Positions 1 to 5,210 of a stretch of DNA of 5,299 nucleotides are shown one piece after another. Source of the stretch: Rhodothermia bacterium (GTDB lineage: Bacteria > Bacteroidota > Rhodothermia > Rhodothermales > JABDKH01); contig JAHHLP010000128.1 in the NCBI GenBank assembly GCA_018679295.1, positions 1 through 5,299 of the forward strand, given 5' to 3'. Numbering within the stretch: position 1 is the first letter of the stretch; every line of letters starts with the position of its first letter. Both the position numbers and the translations under genes were made by a program. The notes below the pieces were generated by a model. That model was not told the DNA's origin and did no database searches. It was given only the letters and a program-made list of their open reading frames with translations.

Positions 1-1606
1 TCGTAACACAGTACTGGTACTCCACCCCGGGAGCGCCTGTCGCGTCGGCATAGGTGGTGTCACCCTGTGCCACGATTCCGATCAGTTCTCCGTCACGCGC
101 GATGTTCACGATGAGGGGGATCCGGGAAGCGAACGGTGCCCACCCAAGCTCGACGCGGTTCTCGAATGTCGAATCAGATGCTGCGAGAGGGGAGCCGTCC
201 TTCTGAAGGTAGAGGAAGAGGCCCTCAGAGCTCAACGCAAGAATGTCTGTGACCTGGTTGCCGTCAAAGTCGCCGTGAACGAGCCTGGCGAGGCCGGTGA
301 CGTTGCTCACGGTCCGGGCACTGAAACCGCCCGCTCGATCGTTCCGGTACCATCGAGCGACTCCACTATTCAACGAGGGTGCGAGGATGTCCAGGCCGCC
401 GTCGCCGTTAACATCCACAACAGACAAACGAATTGCGAGGCCCGCGTCGGAAACCACTGATCGATGTATGAATGATCCTCCGTTACTCTCGTACCACGCT
501 AGTCCCCCCGCACCCTGAAACGACACGACCAGATCAATGTCACCGTCCCCATCGATGTCGCCGGTAGTGACATCGCGCGTACCCGCACCAGCAATTGGCA
601 CGGTCCGCTTGTCGAAGGCTCCATTTCCATCGTTTGCCCACCAAGTGAGTTCTGACGAATCGAGAACTCCACCGTGAATATCCAAATCACCGTCGCCGTC
701 GATATCGCTTGCGTGTACGGTCGCCGGCACCAGTCCGAGGACCTCTATCGCGATCAATTGAATCGTGAAGGTGCCAAGACCATCGTTCTCAAACCAGACC
801 AGCGAACCCTCGTTCTCTTCCGTTAACACGAAGACGAGATCTTGATCTCCGTCCGAATCAAGGTCTGCCGTGTTTAGGTCAATGGCATCAAAGGGACCTG
901 TTATAACCGTCCGTTCCGTAAAGCCCTGAGTACCGTCGTTCTCAAACCACGATATAGTCCTGTCGTAGAGAACCGCGATGTCCAGATTGCCGTCCAAATT
1001 GATGTCCGCCGCGGACACAGCCTGCACTCCGAACAGGTCCGTTGCGATCACGATTTCCGTAAAGGAGCCATCTCCGTTGTTTTGTGACCACACCAGGCTT
1101 CGGGATTGTGTCGAAAAACCAGCTACTACATCAAGGTCTCCATCGCCGTCGAGATCAGCCACGTCGATACTCGTCGGACCGGGGTCGTCATCGACGAGAG
1201 TGATTGCCTGAAACTCTGGTCCTCCCACGTACGCCGTTGCTGTCCTGAACCCGAAGCTGTGCGGCAAGGCAAGATTAGTACCGGACGCCGTAACACCCTT
1301 CGTGACAACCGTTGTTACCACCTCTCCGGCGAAGAACGGATTCGCTGAAGAGAAGGTGACCGTGCTGTTCGACACCTGGAAGCTGCCCGCTATCGGGCCC
1401 GACTGAGAACCGGTCACTATGATCGACGAAGCGTTAACCGATCCGGCGTCGACCGCAGCACCGAACTCGATCGATATTTCGCTATCAGTGGCAACGCCGT
1501 GCGAGCCTGTGGAAGGACTTGTACTGACGACCGCAGTCTGGCCAACCGCGGCCACTGGAGTGGATAGCAAAGCCGCGAACGAAAGCCGGATTAGCAAAGT
1601 TTTCAT
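1..1606 (-). CDS. Secreted FG-GAP/VCBS seven-bladed propeller protein with Ig-like and Fn3-like domains (3' end outside window)
   Basis: Translating the minus strand from ATG at 1606-1604 gives 535 codons with no stop, running off the window at base 1. The start is well fixed: an in-frame TGA lies at 1615-1613, three codons upstream, and the ATG begins a signal peptide (MKTLLIRLSFAALL, cleavage probably after about residue 20-24, near VAAVGQT). Residues about 25-122 resemble an SbsA-type bacterial Ig-like domain (SPSTGSHGVATDSEISIEF, ending SFGFRT). Residues about 130-475 hold seven FG-GAP/VCBS repeats with DxDxDGxxD calcium loops. Residues about 483-535 (VELGW, ARDGELIG, YADATGAPGVEYQY) look like the start of an Fn3-like domain. 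The family is exported and often mediates adhesion or carries ligand-binding modules; the role here is unknown. The missing C-terminus could hold a type IX secretion sorting domain. Third-position codon use is less GC-biased than in the protease gene. No clear Shine-Dalgarno sequence is present. The reading frame and FG-GAP assignment are secure; the function is not. Confidence 0.93.
   Translation of the reverse strand, partial: MKTLLIRLSFAALLSTPVAAVGQTAVVSTSPSTGSHGVATDSEISIEFGAAVDAGSVNASSIIVTGSQSGPIAGSFQVSNSTVTFSSANPFFAGEVVTTVVTKGVTASGTNLALPHSFGFRTATAYVGGPEFQAITLVDDDPGPTSIDVADLDGDGDLDVVAGFSTQSRSLVWSQNNGDGSFTEIVIATDLFGVQAVSAADINLDGNLDIAVLYDRTISWFENDGTQGFTERTVITGPFDAIDLNTADLDSDGDQDLVFVLTEENEGSLVWFENDGLGTFTIQLIAIEVLGLVPATVHASDIDGDGDLDIHGGVLDSSELTWWANDGNGAFDKRTVPIAGAGTRDVTTGDIDGDGDIDLVVSFQGAGGLAWYESNGGSFIHRSVVSDAGLAIRLSVVDVNGDGGLDILAPSLNSGVARWYRNDRAGGFSARTVSNVTGLARLVHGDFDGNQVTDILALSSEGLFLYLQKDGSPLAASDSTFENRVELGWAPFASRIPLIVNIARDGELIGIVAQGDTTYADATGAPGVEYQYCVT
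182..1219 (-). repeat. Seven FG-GAP/VCBS repeats forming a predicted beta-propeller
   Basis: Within the minus-strand protein, calcium-binding loops begin at residues 151 (DLDGDGDLD), 201 (DINLDGNLD), 248 (DLDSDGDQD), 301 (DIDGDGDLD), 350 (DIDGDGDID), 398 (DVNGDGGLD) and 446 (DFDGNQVTD). The spacing is 50, 47, 53, 49, 48 and 48 residues. Most blades also carry a W-[FYW]-x-N-[DN]-G stretch followed by an F-x-x-R-x-V stretch. Seven evenly spaced blades match the integrin-alpha-type seven-bladed propeller. The seventh loop is the most degenerate, with Asn and Gln replacing the usual Asp-Gly pair. The DNA copies are diverged, so this is an old protein repeat and not a recent DNA duplication. Confidence 0.88.
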
Positions 1607-1636
1607 CAGTGTTCAGAAGTCAAATGGAGGTGTGTT

Positions 1637-1667
1637 ATTAGCTACCCAGTGAGGCCTGCTAAATCAA
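1637..1667 (-). promoter_or_regulatory. Weak candidate promoter for the propeller-protein gene
   Basis: On the minus strand, TTGATT (1667-1662) is separated by 17 bases from TAGCTAAT (1644-1637), about 30 bases upstream of the ATG at 1606. This partly resembles a sigma-70 -35/-10 pair, and TAGCTAAT shares only its first bases with the Bacteroidota TAnnTTTG -7 element. The stretch is locally AT-rich compared with its surroundings. The match is weak and no experimental support is available, so this is only the best candidate I can point to. Confidence 0.2.
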
Positions 1668-2335
1668 TGGTTGCGTTATTCAATCTTTTCCCTAACATGC
1701 TCGGTTGAAGGATTACAACAAAAGTCCTTCTACGCTCTTCCTCTCTCGGCCAGCTGACACGCGAAGCTCGGCCGATCGCGAAGTCGCCGAACTCAGTATT
1801 CGAGCCCGGTTCTCAGGTCGTCGCCGACCCGATTTCGGCGCGGTTTCTGGCCCGCGCCAGCTACATTCGAAATAGGATCCGGGCATTCCAGCGGCTCACA
1901 CATGGTGGGTCACCAACGAGTCACTCGTTACCAGTTGGGGCGCAACGATCCGGGACTCGTGTGTTCCATATATCTATTGTTTGTTGACGCGGTAGTCTGC
2001 CGATCGCAGCCGGAGTCAGGGCGCGATCGCGGTAGGCTTCTACAGCCCTTTTGGGCCAGTTCACGCACCGATAGCGTCGCACCCCACGCATCCGTCACCT
2101 GGACAGAAGGGATGTCGGTCAAGTGGTCATCCCCGGCCGGAAAGTCGGGACCCCTCGGAGGTTGAGGATGCGTCGGCCTTGCAATGGACACCCGCGTGCC
2201 CAGGAATGACGGATCTGCCTCCTTAAAAGGTCTCATTCCATCCGTCCATATCTCCATGCGTACAAAAATGTGCCCGGTCAGCCCTTCGGGGAAGGCCCGC
2301 GTACACGCCCTAATCGGGCGTTGCACATCAAATAC

Positions 2336-2382
2336 GGTCCTATCTACGCGGGCAGGACCAGAGAACTCACTCACTCTGGTCC
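2336..2382 (+). promoter_or_regulatory. Two mutually exclusive hairpins in the leader of the protease gene
   Basis: GGACCAGAG (2355-2363) pairs perfectly with CTCTGGTCC (2374-2382) around the ten-base loop AACTCACTCA, ending six bases before the ATG at 2389. The same left arm can instead pair upstream: GGTCCT (2336-2341) is the complement of AGGACC (2354-2359), giving a six-base stem with a twelve-base loop. Both hairpins need bases 2355-2359, so only one can form at a time. The downstream hairpin occupies the position where a ribosome-binding site would lie, and no Shine-Dalgarno sequence is evident. This could control translation initiation, or it could be an operator for a dimeric regulator. 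The pairings are seen directly; the function is inferred. Confidence 0.45.
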
Positions 2383-2388
2383 AGACTT

Positions 2389-4956
2389 ATGAAAGCCCTC
2401 CGATCCCTCGCGCTTTCCTTCCTCGCACTCTCTTTCATCCTTTTCTCCGGCTGTTCGGACGATTTTACCTCGTTTGACGGGGCTTCCGAAGGCCTGACGG
2501 CCGAGGAGAACCTCTTCGGCTCCAACGGCAAGATGCGCCACGGCCACAAGATGGCCGAAGGCATCAAGTTTCTCTCGCGCCACAAGGACGGCGACGGATC
2601 GGCCCTCAGCCTGATCGTCGGCTTCGACTCCGGCGAGATGGAGGCCCAGAAGGTCCTCGAGCGCTACAAGGTGCTCGAACGCTATAAGGTCCTCGAGCGC
2701 TACAAGGTCATCGAACGCTACGAGTACGAGTACGGCTTCGACGGCTACGCCATCTACGTCGAGGACGAACTCGGCCTCGACGAGTACACGACCTTCCTTG
2801 CCGAACTCAACGCCGATCCTTTGATCGCATGGTACGAGCCCGACTTTGAGGTCGAGCTTCCGGCCTCCGAGCTGGCCTCGACCACGACGGCGCAGCGCAT
2901 CCCCTGGAGCGTAGCCGCTATCGGCGGCCAGACGAGCTGGGCCGCCTCGGGCGACGGCGCCGGATCGGTAGGCGTCGACCTCTACGTACTCGACACCGGC
3001 GTCAGCCATCCGGACCTGAACATCGTCGAGTCGATCGACTTTAGGGCGCTGGCGGCTCCGGGTGAGTATGAAGGCGAGCCGGCCGAGGACGCCTCCGACT
3101 ACGACGGCCATGGCACGCACGTAGCAGGCATCGCAGCAGCGATCGACGACGCCGACGGGCTCGTTGGCGTAGCCCCGGGCGCACGTATTCATAACTACAA
3201 GGTATTAGGCGACAACGGCAAGGCCGATGTCTCGGTGGCCATTGCAGCCGTCGAACACATCACTTCGCAGAAGCTGGCCAACCCGTCGACACCGATGGTG
3301 GTCAACATGAGCCTCGGCGAAGACATCGGCACCTCCAGCTACACGGCGCTCGACGAGGCGATCGAGGCTTCGATCGCAGCAGGCGTCGTTTATGTCATCT
3401 CCGCCGGCAACCAGGGCATCCTGACCGAGAAGGTGACGCCGGCGCACGTGCCGGGCGCCATCACGGTAGGCTCCTACGGCCTCTTGGGCGAGTTCTCCGG
3501 CTTCTCGAACCACGGACCGTTCGTGGACATCCTTGCGCCGGGCGAAGACATTCTCTCGCTGAGCACCTCGCACGAGGGCGGCGGCGTAGAGCGCATGGAC
3601 GGCACCTCGATGTCGGCGGCGCACGTCTCCGGCGCAGCGGCGCTCTACCTTGCGCAGAACCCCGCGGCGACCCCGAGCCAGGTCCTCGGCGCGCTCCTGG
3701 GCAGCTCGAAGAGCTTCGTCCTGGGCGCCGAGGCGCAGACGACCTCGCAGTCGGTCTGGGTGGGCGACAGCAATCAGTCTCTGACGATCATGCTCGTTGC
3801 GGGCGACGGGGGCAACCCCTCATCGCAGGACCTTGCCAAGAAGGCGCTCTTTGAGTCCTGGGGCCACAGCGTGATCATCGTCGGCGACACCGACGCAGCG
3901 AGCGTCTACAACAGCGCGATTGCGCAGAGCGACGTCGCTTACGTCTCCGAGGAGAGTAACTCGGGCGACATCGGCACGAAGCTGACCTACGCGGGCATCG
4001 GCGTGCTGAACGAGGAGCAGCAGCTGACCGACGAGCTGGGTCTATCGTCGAGCCGCTACTCCTCGACCGAGCAGACGCTTACGCTTACGAACACGAATCA
4101 TTACATCACCGAGCTTTTCTCGGGTCAGGTGACGCTCTTTACGTCCGCGCAGCCTTCGCACGGCATGGCCGGCACGATCGCATCGGGCATCGAGACGCTC
4201 GGCTCATGGTCGGGCGGCGCGAGCCTCGCGGTTCTTGAGGCAGGCGCTTCGAGCTACGGCAAGGGCGCCGCGGCGGGCCGCCGCGTGCAGCTGCCCTTCG
4301 GCGGCAACGAGTTCAACGTGAACAGCCTCACAGCCGACGGCACCACGCTGCTTAGGCGGGCGATCGAGTGGGCCGGCAGCGGCAACACGGGCGCAGCGCC
4401 TACGCTGGCACCGGCTTCGCAGACCTTCGAGCGGCGCATCGCCTCCAGCTACGACGATGCAGAGGAGAATCTCTCGAACGGCGACATGTACATGGACAGC
4501 TCGGACCTCGAGCTGGTCGACGACGGCAGCAAGCACCAGCTGGTCGGGATGCGCTTTACGAACATCGACGTTCCGCAGGGCGCGACGATCACGAGCGCCT
4601 ACATCCAGTTCAAGGTTGACGAGACCAACTCGGGCGGAACGAGCCTGACCATCCGCGGACAGGACGCCGGCAACGCGTCCTCGTTCTCAACGAGCGACTA
4701 CAACCTCTCGAGCCGGGCGACGACGAGCGCGAGCACCGGCTGGCAGCCGGCCGCGTGGACTTCGACCGGCCAGGCGGGTGCCGACCAGCGGACCCCGGAC
4801 CTCTCTGGCATCGTCCAGGAGATCGTCAGCCGCGGCGACTGGAACTCCGGCAACGCGATGGCCAACCTCGTCACAGGAAGCGGCGAACGCACCGCAGAGT
4901 CCTACAACGGCGACTCCAACGGCGCTCCGCTCCTGCACATCGAGTACAACTACTAG
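2389..4956 (+). CDS. Surface-type lipoprotein subtilase (peptidase family S8) with I9 propeptide and two C-terminal modules
   Basis: This 855-residue protein is a predicted secreted serine endopeptidase. Residues 1-22 are a lipoprotein signal ending LFSGC; Cys22 is the only cysteine I find in the protein. The following SDDF resembles Bacteroidota lipoprotein export signals, suggesting display on the outer surface. Residues about 72-156 match an I9 propeptide (SLIVGF, GFDGYAIYV, DPLIAWYEPDFEV) containing four KVLERY-type hexapeptides. The S8 domain covers about 170-445: Asp202 (VLDTG), His241 (DGHGTHVAG), oxyanion Asn341 (SAGNQG) and Ser407 (GTSMSAAHVSG). All catalytic residues are present, but the usual Pro four residues after Ser is Ala411. 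Residues about 464-663 look like a Rossmann/ThuA-like alpha-beta module. Residues about 678-855 form a beta-rich module (SYDDAEENLSNGD, SSDLELVDDGS, IVQEIVSRGDWNSGNAM) of a type common in marine bacterial secreted proteins, perhaps carbohydrate-binding. No type IX sorting domain is seen at the C-terminus. Start choice rests on the signal peptide. A hairpin pair precedes the gene and a terminator follows it. The peptidase call is secure; the substrate is unknown. Confidence 0.95.
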   Translation: MKALRSLALSFLALSFILFSGCSDDFTSFDGASEGLTAEENLFGSNGKMRHGHKMAEGIKFLSRHKDGDGSALSLIVGFDSGEMEAQKVLERYKVLERYKVLERYKVIERYEYEYGFDGYAIYVEDELGLDEYTTFLAELNADPLIAWYEPDFEVELPASELASTTTAQRIPWSVAAIGGQTSWAASGDGAGSVGVDLYVLDTGVSHPDLNIVESIDFRALAAPGEYEGEPAEDASDYDGHGTHVAGIAAAIDDADGLVGVAPGARIHNYKVLGDNGKADVSVAIAAVEHITSQKLANPSTPMVVNMSLGEDIGTSSYTALDEAIEASIAAGVVYVISAGNQGILTEKVTPAHVPGAITVGSYGLLGEFSGFSNHGPFVDILAPGEDILSLSTSHEGGGVERMDGTSMSAAHVSGAAALYLAQNPAATPSQVLGALLGSSKSFVLGAEAQTTSQSVWVGDSNQSLTIMLVAGDGGNPSSQDLAKKALFESWGHSVIIVGDTDAASVYNSAIAQSDVAYVSEESNSGDIGTKLTYAGIGVLNEEQQLTDELGLSSSRYSSTEQTLTLTNTNHYITELFSGQVTLFTSAQPSHGMAGTIASGIETLGSWSGGASLAVLEAGASSYGKGAAAGRRVQLPFGGNEFNVNSLTADGTTLLRRAIEWAGSGNTGAAPTLAPASQTFERRIASSYDDAEENLSNGDMYMDSSDLELVDDGSKHQLVGMRFTNIDVPQGATITSAYIQFKVDETNSGGTSLTIRGQDAGNASSFSTSDYNLSSRATTSASTGWQPAAWTSTGQAGADQRTPDLSGIVQEIVSRGDWNSGNAMANLVTGSGERTAESYNGDSNGAPLLHIEYNY
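2650..2721 (+). repeat. Four in-frame 18-base tandem repeats encoding KV[LI]ERY in the propeptide
   Basis: Residues 88-111 of the protease are KVLERY, KVLERY, KVLERY, KVIERY, followed by EYEY. At DNA level copies 1 and 3 are identical. Copy 2 differs at three synonymous third positions. Copy 4 differs by CTC to ATC and GAG to GAA. The Glu codon alternates GAG, GAA, GAG, GAA, which suggests a 36-base unit duplicated once. The array sits between the first predicted strand of the I9 fold (SLIVGF) and the strand that leads into GFDGYA. The last copy fits the normal strand, so the first three look like an insertion. Units of 18 bases keep the frame, so copy number can change without breaking the gene. 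Confidence 0.95.
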
Positions 4957-4960
4957 AACT

Positions 4961-4992
4961 GATCGAGGGATCTGACGATCTACCGATCTGAT
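4961..4992 (+). repeat. Four GATC-phased octamers after the protease stop codon
   Basis: Starting four bases after the TAG stop, the sequence reads as four consecutive eight-base units: GATCGAGG, GATCTGAC, GATCTACC and GATCTGAT. Each begins with GATC, so four GATC sites lie exactly 8 bases apart. The last four bases of each unit vary. This may be a short decayed tandem repeat; any role in methylation or protein binding is speculative. Confidence 0.6.
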
Positions 4993-5012
4993 GAGCGAGC
5001 CGTAACTCGCTT
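4993..5012 (+). other. Hairpin with CCGTAA loop upstream of the terminator
   Basis: AGCGAG (4994-4999) pairs with CTCGCT (5006-5011) around the loop CCGTAA (5000-5005), and a G-T pair (4993/5012) can extend the stem. It has no following T run, so on its own it is not a typical intrinsic terminator. Its six-base loop is identical to that of the terminator hairpin one base downstream. It may protect the 3' end of the mRNA or be part of a composite terminator. Confidence 0.6.
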
Positions 5013-5013
5013 G

Positions 5014-5050
5014 AAGCCCGGGGGCCCGTAAGCCTCCGGGCTTTCTTTTT
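5014..5050 (+). terminator. Strong rho-independent terminator of the protease gene
   Basis: AAGCCCGGGGGC (5014-5025) pairs with GCCTCCGGGCTT (5032-5043) as a twelve-base stem with one G-T wobble, closing the loop CCGTAA (5026-5031). It is followed by TCTTTTT (5044-5050). The GC-rich stem and T tract are the classic signature, and the position, 57 bases after the TAG stop, fits termination of the protease transcript. Confidence 0.92.
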
Positions 5051-5055
5051 AGCGG

Positions 5056-5201
5056 CGTTGAGGCAGCCTGTGGGTACCGGCTCGCGTGGGAATGACGAAG
5101 CCGGTCATCCCGGCCGAGCCTGCCCTCGCGAAAGCGGGGGAGCCGGGATCCAAAGGGACGTTAAGGCAACCTGTGACTACCCGCTTCCGCGGGAATGACG
5201 A
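5056..5201. repeat. Pair of diverged 43-base direct repeats flanking a REP-like palindrome
   Basis: Copy A (5056-5098) and copy B (5159-5201) align without gaps at 35 of 43 positions. Both begin CGTT, share AGGCA and CCTGTG, and end GGGAATGACGA. The 60 bases between them hold the palindromic core described separately. Fragments such as GGTCATCCCGG, GCGGGAATGAC and GCCGGGATCC resemble the short palindromic intergenic repeats found in many copies in numerous bacterial genomes. The location between two convergent genes is typical for such elements. Copy number elsewhere in this genome cannot be judged from this window. Confidence 0.7.
5107..5149. repeat. REP-like nested palindrome
   Basis: ATCCCGGC (5107-5114) and GCCGGGAT (5142-5149) are perfect complements forming the outer stem. 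Inside, CCCTCGC (5123-5129) pairs with GCGGGGG (5134-5140), with one T-G pair, around a GAAA tetraloop (5130-5133). The two-stem design with a GNRA-type loop on the plus strand matches REP/BIME-like elements, which can stabilise mRNA 3' ends or bind REP-associated transposases. No such transposase gene lies in this window. Confidence 0.72.
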
Positions 5202-5210
5202 TCATCGTCA
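5180..5210 (-). other. Hairpin and 15-base palindrome at the end of the leftward gene
   Basis: Read on the minus strand, CCCGC (5193-5189) and GCGGG (5184-5180) enclose a GGAA tetraloop (5188-5185). Just upstream, TGACGAT (5210-5204) and ATCGTCA (5202-5196) form a palindrome whose first three bases are the TGA stop of the leftward gene. There is no T run afterwards, so it is not a standard intrinsic terminator, but it could act as a weak 3' stabiliser or part of a two-way transcription boundary. It overlaps repeat copy B. Confidence 0.45.

Larger units (their letters stand above)
1607..2388. other. Divergent intergenic region without a convincing gene
   Basis: This 782-base gap separates two divergently transcribed genes and should hold both promoters. 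Bases 1620-1730 are AT-rich relative to the flanks, as expected for the promoter and leader of the leftward gene. Short inverted repeats are visible: AACGAG/CTCGTT at 1915-1929 (3-base loop), CGCCC/GGGCG at 2316-2330 (5-base loop), and a stronger nested set at 2336-2382 described separately. The longest open frame here is a 148-codon minus-strand frame (2374-1928). It overlaps an opposing plus-strand frame (1902-2165), has no recognisable domain, and has an Arg/Pro/Thr/Ser-rich composition typical of non-coding GC-rich DNA. I do not call either as a gene. I found no tRNA, riboswitch or transposon remnant that I can support. Confidence 0.6.

Noticed and set aside
275..1652. Short plus-strand frames over the propeller gene
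   Set aside because: The minus-strand frame is continuous for 535 codons with seven calcium loops, so these are antisense shadows.
1902..2165. An 87-codon plus-strand frame in the intergenic region
   Set aside because: No domain, no signal or ribosome-binding site, and it overlaps an equally unremarkable frame on the other strand.
2184..2477. A 97-codon plus-strand frame running into the protease gene
   Set aside because: Its last 89 bases overlap the protease signal-peptide region in another frame, and the protein shows no domain or credible start context.
2650..2721. The 18-base tandem repeats as a CRISPR array or origin iterons
   Set aside because: The copies are contiguous without spacers, stay in frame inside a conserved propeptide, and are best explained as coding repeats.
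2371..3192. A 273-codon minus-strand open frame opposite the protease
   Set aside because: It lies inside the well-supported S8 gene on the opposite strand. Its Val/Ala/Glu/Leu-Asp composition is what the complement of GC-rich codons produces, including a mirrored version of the KVLERY array.
3205..3624. A 139-codon minus-strand open frame opposite the S8 catalytic domain
   Set aside because: It is antisense to conserved catalytic motifs, Arg/His/Ala-rich with no domain, and explained by GC-rich codon bias of the real gene.
4204..4956. Several short frames on both strands over the C-terminal module of the protease
   Set aside because: All overlap the real reading frame, are Arg/Ala/Pro-rich, and lack recognisable features.
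5107..5149. The nested palindrome as a second intrinsic terminator
   Set aside because: No T tract follows on either strand, and the structure fits a REP-like repeat better.
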